This document shows, piece after piece, positions 11,178 through 21,806 of a stretch of 64,000 nucleotides of DNA. A program made the translations under genes and the position numbers. The stretch is from NCBI GenBank assembly GCA_035578175.1, contig JAQMRL010000014.1, positions 12,588,274-12,652,273 of the forward strand, given 5' to 3'. Under the pieces are notes generated by a model. That model was given only the letters and a program-made list of their open reading frames with translations. It had not been told where the DNA came from and searched no databases. This DNA is from Catonia carolina (taxonomy: Eukaryota; Arthropoda; Insecta; Hemiptera; Achilidae). Numbering within the stretch: the stretch's first letter is position 1; the number at the start of each line of letters is the position of its first letter.

Positions 11178-11335
11178 TCTGTAGCATAGCGGTAGCGTGC
11201 TAGCCTACCATGCGGATGCCTCGGGTTCGATTCCCGACCAGAGTCTGGAAATTTTTACAAGTTAAAACCCACCGTTACATATCCCAATGTAGTCGCTAAT
11301 GACCGAGCTGTTGATGCGACTTAAAATAAACTAAT
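11178..11335 (+). repeat. SINE family 2 (tRNA-derived)
   Basis: A tRNA-like head carries pol III boxes (tagcatagcggtagcg; gggttcgattccc) with a closed T-arm. It is followed by a tail with gtagtcgctaatgacc and gatgcgacttaaaata. The acceptor stem pairs poorly and the unit continues into the tail shared with 25486-25662, so it is a SINE and not a tRNA gene. Confidence 0.75.
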
Positions 11336-11371
11336 AAAGTAAGAAAAATTTGCATACCACAGGAAAAAATC

Positions 11372-11547
11372 TGGTATTGTTTTTTTTAATTACGTTAGAC
11401 TGTTTTGCAATTTCTTCTAATGCAGACTACGAGAGTGATAACGTATATGAAAATGAGTGATGAAAAAATGCCAGACCTGACCGGGAATCAATCCCGGGCC
11501 CCAGCGTAGAAGTCGGTTGCGCTTACCACTACGCCAAAAGGCCAGCC
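11372..11547 (-). repeat. SINE family 1 (tRNA-derived), minus strand
   Basis: Read on the minus strand: a head with a perfect A-box-like TGGCGTAGTGG and a B-box-like ggattgattcc, then a tail with gtctgcattagaagaaattgcaa and an A-run. The tail matches the SINEs at 19348 and 26672. Confidence 0.7.
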
Positions 11548-11715
11548 TGGTATGAAACACTCATACGACTTTCTCTTGCCAATGTAAACTATGAAAAACA
11601 TAAACTAATTTTAATTGCGAGCGAATAGCGCAAAATGAAAATCAACCTCCGTAGAAAAAATTGCTTAAAAAAAGTTTTAGTAGGTTTTTTTTTAATTTCT
11701 TAACTTTGATTTTGC
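11548..11715 (+). repeat. RepA fragment (5' end)
   Basis: RepA 5' signature (tgaaacactcatacgac, tttctcttgccaatg) with a later deletion; it runs directly into the SINE-X copy, as at 7706-7890. Confidence 0.6.
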
Positions 11716-12105
11716 TCATAACAGGCAGGTAAAGTGTTAAATTATCTATACTTGATCTGCTAGTTCCATGGCTACAAAAAAAAACGTTCTGTTTCTTATT
11801 ACATGGTCAGCCAATTATATGACTGAAGCATTTAAGAACAGAAGAGGTAGAGGTGTAAAAGACACTAGTCACAGTTATCTCCTCTGAGAGTAATGAATTT
11901 CATTATACAGCCAGACCCTGTGGTGAATGAAGTGAAGGTGTCATTTGCAGAGTGGAAAATATGTGCTTTTCAGAGGTCCTGGCATGCTGATAAGCATTAT
12001 TTTCCACTCAGTAAGTAAGGCATGGTAAACCATCTCACTCTTTGTTTTACCTTATTAAAGCCTCTAGAGGTTCAAATCAGACTTTCGGCTCATGACTTCA
12101 ACAAC
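11716..12105 (-). repeat. SINE-X repeat copy
   Basis: Minus-strand copy with all landmarks in inverse order (ctcataacaggcagg through cctctagaggttcaaa). Confidence 0.7.
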
Positions 12106-12107
12106 AT

Positions 12108-13052
12108 TGATACTTTTGTCGTAAAATAATATTATGAGTATAATTAGAGATTTTCTGTTTTTTTAATTCTATATCTAGATTGATTTTAATTTTTCGTCAT
12201 TCACTCATGATTAAACATAAGTTTTATACAAGGGTTATCCAGAAAATAACCTCAGTTTTGAAATAAAAAGTAAACGAGTGAAGATACAAAAACTTTATTA
12301 TGTACGTATTAAAACTACAATTTTTCTCTATTTTTGGACATAGTCGCCAAACAGATTCAAGCACTTGTCGTACCTTGGAACAGTCTTTGAAATACCCTCT
12401 GCATAAAAATCTGCCGCCTGTGAATGTAGCCAACCATTCACGGCGTTTTGAAGCTCTTCGTCATTGGCGAACCGCTGAGATGCAAGCCACCGCTTCATGT
12501 TCGGGAACAGGTGAAAGTCATTAGGAGCCAAGTCCGGGCTGTAAGGGGGATGATCGAAAACGTCCCATTTAAACTTGGCCAAAAGTTCATTTGTTCTTCG
12601 AGCTGTATGAGGGCGAGAAAACAAATGAACTTTTGGCCAAGTTTAAATGGGACGTTTTTGATCATCCCCCATACAGCCTGGACTTGGCTCCGAGTGTCTT
12701 TCACCTGTTTCCGAACATGAAGCGGTGGCTTGCATCTCAGCAGTTCGCCAATGACGAAGAGCTTCAAACCACCGTGAAAGGTTGGCTACATTCACAGGCG
12801 GCAGATTTTTATGCAGAGGGTATTTCAAAGACTGTTCCAAGGTACGACAAGTGCTTGAATCTGTTTGGCGACTATGTCGAAAAATAGAGAAAAACTGTAG
12901 TTTTAATATGTACATAATACAAGTTTTTGTATCTTCACTCGTTTACTTTTTATTTCAAAACGGAGGTTATTTTCTGGATAACCCTCGTAGATCATTATTT
13001 ACATCTTGGTAAGAGAATGTCATGCGAGTGTTTTACACCAGATTTTTTTTAA
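12108..13052 (-). repeat. RepA fragment split by a palindromic mariner
   Basis: Minus-strand RepA text at 12108-12226 (gtcattcactcatgattaaa) resumes at 12990-13052 (attatttacatcttggtaag, tgttttacaccagatt). The mariner derivative at 12229-12987 was inserted into it. Confidence 0.65.
12229..12987. mobile_element. Palindromic mariner derivative (two inverted 3' halves)
   Basis: TA-flanked, 759 bp. Each half is the 3' third of the same mariner transposase gene plus its terminal repeat, arranged head to head. The minus-strand frame 12328-12624 and the plus-strand frame 12591-12887 encode nearly the same sequence (FKWDVFDHPPYS, then HLFPNMKRWLASQ and CLNLFGDYV). Arms of ~370 bp are visibly more than 90% alike. 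The plus-strand copy lacks the last catalytic aspartate (APSVF). There is no helix-turn-helix and no first two catalytic residues, so it cannot be autonomous. Confidence 0.85.
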
Positions 13053-13081
13053 TAAGTTTATGAATTAAATACAAAGAAAGG

Positions 13082-14062
13082 AAAGTTATCTACGGTCTGT
13101 ATAAGAATCAAACGGCTGTTTTGAGATTGAGGGGTACGAAAAAAAAGCTGCTATAAGGAAAGGTGTACAACAAGGATGTTCATTGTCACCACTACTTTAT
13201 AACTTGTAAATAGAAGAGCCTATAAATGAAGTGAAGGAAAAATTTGATGCAGGAATCAAAATTCAAGGAGAAACAATAAAAATGCTGAGATTCACTGATG
13301 ATATAGTAGTATTAGCCGAGACAAAGAAAGAACTAGAGGATATCTTAAGTGGAATGGATGAGATCATGAGAAAGGATTACTATTCATGAAAATTAATAAC
13401 ATAACAAAAGTGTTGTGCAGCAACAAGAGTGGTTTAGAAGAGATGGGAAATTTAAAAGTAGGCAACGAAAAAATACAGGATGTTAGGGAATTCAGCTATC
13501 TATGGAGTAAAATAACAAAGGATGGCAGAATCACAAGTGGTACCAAAAGTAGAATTGCTCAAGCTAGAAAAGCCTTTGAGATGGAAATACAGCTTACTGA
13601 TTACAAATATTGATTTACAGATTAGGAAAAATTTCTTAAAACACTATGTTTGGAGTGTAGCATTGTACGGGAGTGAAACGTGGGTGATAGGGGCTGTAGA
13701 AAGAAAGAGAACAGAAGCTTTTGAAATGTGGTGTTATAGGAAAATGTTAAAGCTTAGGTGTGGGTGTACAAAATAAGTAATTTAGAAATTCTTAGGCGAG
13801 TGGATGAAAAAAGAAGTATATGGAAGTATCTTACCAAGATGGGATAGGCTAGTGGGGCATATCTTAAGACATCCAGGTATTGGTCTATCAATAATGAATG
13901 GTAATATTGAGGGAGTGAATTGTAGGGGGAGGCAAATGTTAGAATATATAAAGCAAATTACAAAAGATGTAGGGTGTTACAGGTACATAGATATGAAACG
14001 ACTTGCGCAAGATAGAACAGCTTGGAGAACTGCATCAAACCAGTCGAGAGACTGATGACAAA
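13082..14062 (+). pseudogene. LINE reverse transcriptase C-terminal part, broken
   Basis: Successive frames encode a non-LTR reverse transcriptase: AIRKGVQQGCSLSPLLYNL, the catalytic box as MLRFTDDIVVLAETK (FxDD), then NLKVGNEKIQDVREFSYL, HYVWSVALYGSETW, AFEMWCYRKMLK, and a C-terminal DRLVGHILRHPGIGL block. It ends at a gatgac plus A-run tail. An in-frame stop after PLLYNL and several frameshifts make it dead. It is 5'-truncated, as LINE copies usually are. The same family is at 31560-32260. Confidence 0.85.
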
Positions 14063-14572
14063 AAAAAATGTACGATGTTAAAAATTATAATGTAAAAATG
14101 TACAAAATATTTCCACATCGCCCTGTACATAACAAATATTTCGAATGATTTGTCAACCTTAGTAAACAACACTCTTCCATAAACTACACCCACCTCATTA
14201 TCCCTTCAAAGTTAATGACCACTTTATTACCCTTGTTTATACATAAAAATAATCATAATAAAAAAAAAGCAAACAAAGAATCTAACAAAATCTCTTTAGT
14301 TTTTAATAAATCAACAGTTTACCGTAAGATAAAAGTACAGTAGTTTTGTATAACAAAAATCATTTAATATTTGTGAAATAAAAATACATAATTCTGAAAC
14401 AATGTTTAACTTTTTTAGGTTAATATTTAAGTGTAATGTGTAAAATTTCATTAAGAATCAATTCAAGTCACATTAATAATCAGGCGAATTCATACTTGCA
14501 CATATTTCTCGATGGTACAAAAAGGTACAGTATGGTCTTTATTGGTAATAATGGATTAATAATTTATAAAAG
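14063..14572. other. AT-rich spacer, nothing recognised
   Basis: No coding or repeat structure supported. Confidence 0.4.
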
Positions 14573-14574
14573 TA

Positions 14575-15288
14575 CAGTAATCCCTTGGTATCCGCAGACT
14601 TTGTCCGAGGGCCTAAAACCTTAAAATACGTACGTTTTCTCACCTTGTGTACACCGTGCTTGAACCAAGCTAGATTTCCGCGTACTGTACGTAATGAGCG
14701 CGTCACCGGGTACCGGGCCCCGCTAGTGCAACCCCACCCCACCGCCATACGTACGCTCAGGCACCATACTGTAATTTCTCCGTACGTTTTCCTCCGTGTG
14801 TCAGTCTAACTTCTTCGTACATACGTACAGTTCTTTGTTCATTTCACGATCCTGAAACGAAGCCCAGCATTTCTTCACAAACCATCAACGAGATCCTCAG
14901 CATGGCAACGCATTGGCTGACCACGTGTTGGAGACGGATCCCATCATGGAAAGGGCCATTCAATTCAAAAGAGGACTCAGGAGCTGATGATACCATACAA
15001 AGAAGTCCACAAGGTGTTTGAAAAGAAGAAGAAGCAAAGAGCCATAACTAACTATTTTAAAGCAACTTAAATTTTTTATGCGTACATTACTATTATTTAT
15101 TAAATATTCATAGAGTATAATAATGGTAAAATGTTCCTAAAACTATAAAACACTTAAAACGACTACAGGACTTTACCTTTAGAACCTAACCCCCATCTTT
15201 CCGTTCATAAAAGGTATCATTATCCGTGGTTTTACTAACCGTGGTAACCCTCCAGAACGTAACTCCCGCGGATAATGAGGGATTACTG
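14575..15288 (+). mobile_element. pogo/Tigger-like element, internally deleted
   Basis: Begins CAGTAATCCCTTGGTATCCG and ends with the imperfect complement (cggataatgagggattactg), with TA at 14573-14574 and 15289-15290. At 14855-15060 a short remnant resembles the end of a Tigger-type transposase: a gacggatcccatcatggaaag block and a lysine-rich tail encoding KKKKQRAITNYFK. Most of the transposase is missing. Confidence 0.7.
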
Positions 15289-15290
15289 TA

Positions 15291-15437
15291 CTAGAAACAC
15301 CCTACTTGCTGCACTTAATGATAAAGGAGACTCCAGGAGGAGTATACTAGGACATGTCAGTTATAACACCTAAAATACATATAAAACCAAAATCACATTG
15401 TATCACTACTATCAAGAAAGAAATTCTTGTACGCAAT
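15291..15437 (-). pseudogene. LINE 3' segment, distal part
   Basis: Minus-strand match to 45355-45465 (caagaatttctttcttgatag, gtgttataactgacatg, ctcctcctggagtctc). It continues at 17062-17445 beyond the nested insertions. Confidence 0.7.
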
Positions 15438-15498
15438 AAAAAGTTTCACTGAAACGCTGTCAGATTGCTTAACGGCAGGGATTACCACAGAAGATATA

Positions 15499-16819
15499 CG
15501 AGGTAGGGTCAAAAAGTTCCCGGAATTGGTTATTAAAAATTTATTAAAAATATTTATAACATTCTTACATTATTTCCCTTCAAAATACTCTCCTCCTGCA
15601 TCTACACATTTATTCCACCGTTCATATAATTGTTGGAAACACTCTTGAAAGCCGTTTTTTGAAAGTTCCTTCAGCCGCTCCGTCGCATTTTCAATCACCT
15701 CTGACGAATCAGCAAAACGATGTCCCTTCAATGCCATTTTTAACCTTGGAAACAGGTAGAAATCTGGTGGTGCGAGATCGGGAGAATATGGAGGATGTTC
15801 CAGAGTGGTAACATTATTCTTGGCAAGGTATTGTTTCACCATTAGGGATCGATGTGCTGGGGCATTGTCGTGCAACAAATACCAGTCATTCTCTGCCCAT
15901 TTTTCAGGTCGTTTTCGTCGAATTGCATCTCGTAGCCGTTTTAAGATCTCTGTGTACAATTCTTTATTTACTGTTATCCCTTCAGGAATAAATTCATAAT
16001 GAATCCCTCCACGGTAATCAAAAAACACCTCCAACATCACCTTACCCCGGCTTCTGTGCAAGCGAAATTTTTGTTTTCTTGGTGAAGTTTTTGACTTCCA
16101 TTCAGCGGACTGCCGTTTTGTCTGAGGGTCGTAAAGAAAGCACCATGTCTCATCACCTGTAACAATTTTGCGCAGGAAGCTGTCATCTGCATCAGCCATT
16201 TCAATCAAGTCCCTGGACATGGTCACTCTCATTTCCTTTTGCTCAGGGGATAACATTTTTGGAACAATGTGCAAGCAAACACGGTGCATGTTCAAGTCAT
16301 TATGAAGAATGCTGTGAACACTCCCATGTGAAATACCAACTTCAGAGGCAATAGTATTGATGGTTGTTCGCCTGTCCGCACGCACAATTTGTCGAACGCG
16401 CTCAACATTGTCGTCTGTAGTGGAAGTGGAAGGCCGCCCAGTCCGAACGTCATCTTCAATTGTTGTGCGACCGTCGCGAAAACGCTTATGCCACTTGTAA
16501 ACTGCTGTTTTCTTCATCGCAGAATTTCCGTATGCTTTTTTTAGCATCTCAAGAGTCTCCGAGGGTGATTTCTCCAGCAACACACAGAATTTAATATTGC
16601 CACGCTGCTCTAATGACGACATTGCACAATCCGACGAAAGACAGAAACTACGATCTACAATATTAAACACCGAACGCACGGAACCAACTACAACTGCCTG
16701 CTAACCTCAAAAGCACATTCACTACCAGTTATGCCAACCTCACAAACAAAAATTTCCCTTTCAGCTTACAAATACGTGACTGTAAGCGACCATTCCGGGA
16801 AATTTTTGACCCTACCTCG
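15499..16819 (-). mobile_element. Full-length mariner element, apparently intact
   Basis: 1,321 bp, flanked by TA at 15497-15498 and 16820-16821. Terminal inverted repeats begin CGAGGTAGGGTCAAAAA and agree at 27 of their first 28 positions. It contains one uninterrupted transposase gene (15570-16622). It is the only mariner copy in the window with both ends and a complete coding region. Confidence 0.92.
15570..16622 (-). CDS. mariner transposase (DD34D), complete
   Basis: 350 residues, the normal mariner length, with no stop or frameshift. The N-terminal paired-like DNA-binding domain holds two helix-turn-helix regions (ETLEMLKKAYGNSAMKKT; TTINTIASEVGISHGSVHSI) joined by GRPSTS. Catalysis is DD34D: TGDETW (first D), HDNAPAH (second D) and SPDLAPPDF (third D), with 34 residues between the last two. 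The family linker motif is degenerate (VPKML where VPHEL is common). The ATG at 16620-16622 (MSSLEQRGN) was chosen because the family starts there; an in-frame ATG 19 codons earlier lies at the end of the open frame but looks like untranslated leader. It cuts and pastes its own element at TA. It sits within two layers of older retroelement sequence. Confidence 0.92.
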   Translation of the reverse strand: MSSLEQRGNIKFCVLLEKSPSETLEMLKKAYGNSAMKKTAVYKWHKRFRDGRTTIEDDVRTGRPSTSTTDDNVERVRQIVRADRRTTINTIASEVGISHGSVHSILHNDLNMHRVCLHIVPKMLSPEQKEMRVTMSRDLIEMADADDSFLRKIVTGDETWCFLYDPQTKRQSAEWKSKTSPRKQKFRLHRSRGKVMLEVFFDYRGGIHYEFIPEGITVNKELYTEILKRLRDAIRRKRPEKWAENDWYLLHDNAPAHRSLMVKQYLAKNNVTTLEHPPYSPDLAPPDFYLFPRLKMALKGHRFADSSEVIENATERLKELSKNGFQECFQQLYERWNKCVDAGGEYFEGK

Positions 16820-17061
16820 TATGCAATAGAGAGGTTTTTCGGGGTAAAGTTGAGAGAGTGACCTTTAGGGAGGAAAGTGAGAGGAGGAGGTGTGAACCTC
16901 ACAATATGGACCAGCTGAGGATGGACAGATCGAGAAGGATGAGGGAGGTGTGGGTGAGGAAGAGAATGGAGCAGCGTAGGACATGAAGAAACACCCCCAA
17001 ATATTGATTTAGCGTGCTCTCGTTAAAGAGCTATTCGAAAAAAAAAAAAAAAAGTTTCACC

Positions 17062-17445
17062 GATCAAGTAATTTTTCAGATATTTTTTAAAGGAATGCAA
17101 ATTATCACATTTTAAAAATTGGGGAAATTTATTCATGAATTTTCTCCCTGCGTAAGTAAGGTTTTGTTCAAACAATTTTGTGGAGTGATTAGACATATAA
17201 TAATCGTTTCCGTTTCTCATGTTATGATTGTGAACATTGAAATTTTGCATAAAATTATTTTGCTTAACATACATAATCACCTCAAAACTGTAAGCAATTT
17301 AAGCTCCTTAAATAGTGGCCTGCATGAGGTTAGCTGATTAGCTCCCGCCATATACCTATAATAGCTTTCTTTTGAATTTTAAAAACCCTATTCATAATAC
17401 CCATGCTAGAACTACCCCATATGTACTAAGATACCGTAACGGATA
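17062..17445 (-). pseudogene. LINE reverse-transcriptase C-terminal remnant
   Basis: Minus-strand frame 17023-17280 contains MYVKQNNFMQNFNVHN, STKLFEQNLTYAGRKFMN and FKKYLKNYLIGETF, matching the plus-strand copy at 44981-45350. Upstream sequence (to 17445) reads as the preceding part of the same gene with stops. It is the host of the insertion at 15450-17049. Confidence 0.75.
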
Positions 17446-17738
17446 TGAGACAGAATGAGGCCATGATAAGCTGCCATTAGTAATTTTTTATCATTTAATC
17501 TGGCAATTTGTTTTAGTGGAAATGCACCAGATGAAATTTTACTACAAACTTAATTGGTACAGAAGTCCCAAGACAAAAATCTCTCTAGAGATACTCCTAG
17601 AAACTCACTGTTTCTACATGCTCTAAACTACAATAATTAAAGCGTTTAACTTTTCACAAAACCTGGTGAAGAATGCCAAATAATGATTACATAAATAAAA
17701 CAAATTTTTACTTTCGCTTGCCTTGTATAAATACACAG
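17446..17738. other. Spacer, nothing recognised
   Basis: No coding or repeat structure supported apart from the short FB3-like end that follows. Confidence 0.35.
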
Positions 17739-17786
17739 GGTGATTCAAAATTGCACGGCAATCTTTTAGGAGATGATTCTATAGCT
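17739..17786 (+). repeat. FB3 terminal fragment
   Basis: Carries cagggtgattcaaaa and gattctatagctaaaa, the first ~48 bases of the foldback at 33811-34884. It is cut by the RepA copy that follows. Confidence 0.6.
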
Positions 17787-18712
17787 AAAAATCTGGTGTT
17801 AAACACTCACACAACTTTCTTTTGCCAATGCATATAATTGAAAATAGAATCTAACATAAGTAATAAAACATTAGAAATGAACAAAAAACTAACCTTATCT
17901 TAATCATGGGTGAATGATGCAAAAAGAAAACCAACCTCAGTTTGGCTTAATAATATGGAAAATCACTCTTCATGCTAAACTAGGCACAGTAGAGAAAAAT
18001 GCTTCAAATAAAAGTTTTAGATCTTTTAATTTCCTATAAATTTAATTACATTAATTTTTGTAGTAAAATGGATACTACGGCTGAAATATTAAAACACCAT
18101 TTTTTTTTACAGATTTTCAGGAAAAAATAACAGAAAATTGCTAATTACAGCTAAACTAAGCGTTATACCAAAAAAAATGTTTAAAATAAAAGTTGTAGAT
18201 TTTTTAATTGTCCACAACTTTGATTAATACACATTTTTGCCCAAAAATGCACATTAAGGCCGCAATCTTTATAAAACCATTTCTTTCTACGAGAAAATAG
18301 CGTCCCCAAGAACTTCAGCAGACATGGCGCCTACCCTATCTTGTAGAGCATAAAAAATTTAGTAAATGAGACGATTTAAAAAAAAAAATTGCCATTGTTT
18401 TTTGAAAATCGCAAAAAAATGAAAAATGACACTAATAAACTAGTACTTCTGGTTGACAATTTTAATGAAAATGTTCGTGTCAGGTCCGGTAGTGGTATGT
18501 AACTTAAGTTTTAAGTTTCAAGTTCGTACAAAGTTCCGTTCTTGAGATATTCTGTACACACAAACACGCACACACACAGACCAATCGCTAAAAACATGTT
18601 TTTTGGGTTCAGGGGGTCTGAAAACGTGCAGATCCGGTGAAAACTCAATTTCGAAATATTGACATGAAAACAATACTTTCCTTCCTATGTATTCATATAG
18701 GCAAGAGAAAGT
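17787..18712 (+). repeat. RepA repeat, full-length
   Basis: One of the near-complete ~0.93-kb copies: 5' signature aaaaatctggtgt...acaactttcttttgcc; internal ctaaactaagcgttatacc, ctaccctatcttgtagag and a cacacgcacacaca tract; 3' end cttcctatgtattcatatag then gcaagagaaagt. The ends share the inverted motif ACTTTCTCTTGCC. Non-coding. Confidence 0.85.
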
Positions 18713-19346
18713 AAAAATCTGATGTGAAACACTCAAACAACTTTCTCTTGTTAATGCAAATAATGAACAATATAACCTAATATTCTGCCTATAACAGACT
18801 GGTGGAATGTCAAATTATTTACACTCAATCTGTTTGTTGCAGGGCTAAAATAAATAGTTCTGTTTCTTATCACATAGTTAGCCAATTAAATGACTGAATC
18901 ACTTAAAAACATTTAAGAGGTAGAGGTGTAAAAGACACTAAACAGAGTTATCTCCTCTGAAAGTAATGAATTTCATTATACAGCCAAACCCTGTGGTGAA
19001 TGAAGTAAATGTGTAATTTGCAGAGTGGAAAATATGTGCCATTTTTTTAAAATCGCAAAAAAGTGAAAAATGACACTAATAAACTACTACTTACGGTTGA
19101 CCAATTTTGTTGAAAATGTTCGTATCAGGTCTTCTAATGGTACCTAACATAAGTTTCAGGTTTAAACTTAATAGGATGTTCCGTTCTTGAGATATTCTGT
19201 TCACAGACACACAGACCAATGCCAAAAACATGTTTTTTGGGTTCATGGTGTCTGAAAACGTGTAGATCCAGTGGAAATTCATTTTCGAAAAATCGACATG
19301 AAAACAATACTTTCCTTCCTATATATTCTTATAGGCAAGAGAAAGT
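18713..19346 (+). repeat. RepA/SINE-X hybrid copy
   Basis: A second RepA begins at the base after the previous copy ends. After its first ~70 bases it switches to minus-strand SINE-X text (about 18785-19035), then returns to the RepA 3' third (gaaaatgttcgtatcaggtc through ggcaagagaaagt). The middle of RepA is missing. Confidence 0.7.
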
Positions 19347-19347
19347 T

Positions 19348-19520
19348 TGCCGGCCGCATTGGCGTAGTTGGTAACGTGCTCGCCTCTCATCATGCGGTCT
19401 TGGGTCCGAATCCTATTTAGCACGGCATATTTTCATACGTTCAAAAAAATCATTTCATCCTTCACCGTCTGCATTAGCAGTAATAGCAGAACAGTCGGGA
19501 GTTAAAAAAAAAAAAATATA
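19348..19520 (+). repeat. SINE family 1 (tRNA-derived)
   Basis: A tRNA-like head (ttggcgtagttggtaacg; gggtccgaatcc) is followed by a family tail (catccttcaccgtctgcatt, agcagtaatagcagaacagt) and a poly-A run. It starts right after the RepA copy. Confidence 0.8.
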
Positions 19521-19589
19521 TGATATATTTTAATACACCTGCCAATTATCAGTTGGCTATGAACTCCAGTTTTTGAGAAAACATGTCTA

Positions 19590-21806
19590 AACTCGGGACG
19601 GCCAGAGTTTGGTGTTCAGATTTCAAAGCACTGTACAGGGGAAGAGGAAAGTTACCCCTACCTATGGTCCTATTCACTTCTCCTTAGACCCCTTCGCCTT
19701 TGAAAGAGAAAGGAAATAACACGCATTCGATCCTCTTCTTTCTGTTCTATCAGATCTTACGCTGTTTTGACTACAGCGTTCGCACATACACTCGCATAAA
19801 TCTTGTTCTTTGTTGTTAGGCCTATCTATAATATCTTTTATTACTTGTTTTTGTTTATAATGATCTTTTGTAATTTTTTTTTAATAGTTTTTTATTCATT
19901 TTTTATTACCTATTTATTACGAATATTTACAAATACATTTACATCACTATTTATTATTAAATATTTACATTAACATATATATTTACAAATTTATTAAAAA
20001 ATATTTACAGGAAATTAGATTTTTTACAACACTGCCAGCCTACTCTGAATCGGAGTTATCTAGCGGACGAACTCCTTCTATAGAACACAGGTTTACCGAC
20101 ATACCACTGGAGCCAGCTACCTTCTCTACTTCAGATTCATCTTCACTGTCATCGCTGCACAAACTGTTGTCATCACTACTGGCCGAAGCAGGCCCATTTC
20201 TCACGTGAATTATCATTTCATCGACTGCAGTTTCCAATAATCCCTCTTGTTTCCAAGCTTCTTCAACAATTCGTTTTGTATGGTCTACTGCTTTTCTCCA
20301 ATCCTCAGATGTAACTTCTTCTATTGCTCTTGTAGTTAGTCTTTCGACCTCGGCGATAGTGAAGGTTTGATTATTTCGAGCGACTGACCCCTTTATTTGA
20401 GCCCATATCAACTCAATGGGATTGAATTGACAGTGGTATGGCGGTAGGCGAATTACACGGTGTCCCTTCTCTCTCGCTAGTTCATCGATTTCATACCGCT
20501 TCGGTGGCTTGTTGGCTTTAATAATTTCCAGAAGTTCACATTTTTTTGCGTCTGCAGGAAACTCAATATTGTGTTCACGCAGCCACAGAATTATCTCATT
20601 CTTAAGTGAAGCTTGATTTGGTGGTTTGTGGATCTGTAGTGAATGCACGGGAGCATTATCCATACATATGACTGAATTTGCGGGCAGTTTTTCCAACATA
20701 TTAGAAAACCATTTTTTAAAACCTGCCGCATTTAATTAAGTCCTGATGGTAATCCCCCTGTTGCTTCGATTTAAATATCCGCAAACAACCATCAACAAAC
20801 CCGTCACTTGTTCCCGCATGCATTACAATAAGACGGCTGCCTTTCCCAGTCGGTTCCTTCCTTGCACTAAATTTAGTGTTATCCACCCAACTTTTATGAA
20901 CTGTATGTCCGGCATTGACCCAGGTTTCATCCAGGAATACAATTTTTTCATAATTGACATTTCTAATTTCTCTTAAAAATGCACACCTGAGATTTACTAC
21001 ATCAGAAGTTTCCATTAAAAATTTTCTGTTATCTATTGTCTTCCACTTGAAACCTAAATTCTTCAAAACTACACCCAAACTTGTCGTTCCACCAGAAAAC
21101 AACTCTCTCTCCTTTAAAACTGCGAGTATCTTGAAACGTGTGGGTAATTCTCGACGTTTATAAAATTCGTAAACAACATTTCTAATTGCCACTTCTTGAA
21201 AATTATCGGGTTTCGTAACGCTTGATTCTCGTGGCCGTTTCTTACCCGGTATTTCCGCTACTGTTTCTTTACAAACTTTTCGCACGGTATTTGGTGCGAT
21301 CTGTAAAGCGTCTGCAACCCTCTCCACCACTTTAGTTACTGGTTTCAACGGGCCCTTATTCTCCTTTTCAAGAATAAAATATTGCCTTAAACGGCTAATC
21401 AAACGACGCGATTGCAATTTTAAAGTTCGTCCTCTGCCGAACACTTCACGTTCATCTGGTGTAGACATCTTCCACGTATTAATATTCACTGTTATAAACT
21501 GTTATTATTATTATACTAAACTTACAATATACTTATATACTACTACTACTACTACTTATACTACTTATTATACTAAGGTTTTACAAAAGAAACAAACCGT
21601 TATTATACTAACGTTTTTCAAAACAAACAACCGTATTGAAGGAAGATTCCGACAGCACTCACATATTTTTTCGTAGGTGGGTTGTGGAATGCGTTTAGAG
21701 AAGCTGTCCCAAACCTGCCGTAGGTACCGCCCAGTGACAACGATAATGCGAAGGGAAGGGATAGCAGCATAGAAAATCCAACACCAAACTCTGGCCGTCC
21801 CGACTT
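19590..21806 (-). mobile_element. IS630/Tc1/mariner element with DD~82E transposase
   Basis: Terminal inverted repeats agree at nearly every position over about 28 bp (AACTCGGGACGGCCAGAG at left; mirror image ending at 21806), with TA at 19588-19589 and 21807-21808. Length 2.2 kb, with one transposase gene on the minus strand disrupted only by a 4-bp duplication. It is structurally complete. Confidence 0.85.
20040..21489 (-). pseudogene. DDE transposase with a single TTAA frameshift
   Basis: Two frames, 20716-21489 (257 residues) and 20040-20699 (219 residues), are halves of one protein of about 475-481 residues. The first has a DNA-binding region (VADALQIAPNTVRKVCKETV) and the first catalytic aspartate in IVFLDETWVNAGH. 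The second has CMDNAPVHS and NPIELIWAQIK, with about 81 residues between that D and the E, then an acidic serine-rich tail. The spacing resembles the DD82E (Sailor) group as I recall it. The frames are separated only by TTAATTAA at 20732-20739, where one TTAA would keep the frame. A start at MSTPDERE (seventh codon) is as likely as the first ATG. Activity would need the frame restored, so it is called a pseudogene. Confidence 0.85.

Larger units (their letters stand above)
15450..17049 (+). mobile_element. Poly(A)-tailed retroelement fragment hosting a mariner
   Basis: The segment ends in an A-run of about 13 or more and is bounded by the 12-bp direct repeat AAAAAGTTTCAC (15438-15449 and 17050-17061), a LINE-style target duplication. 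Without the mariner at 15499-16819 it is ~280 bp. Its text (15450-15498 joined to 16822-17035) reads through the mariner site in one frame that includes LTAGITTEDI and basic residues before a stop. The parent family is not identified. Confidence 0.65.

Noticed and set aside
11183..11253. Functional tRNA gene
   Set aside because: Acceptor stem does not pair well and the sequence runs into a repeated non-tRNA tail, so it is a SINE head. The same holds for 11475-11547, 19355-19430 and 25490-25562.
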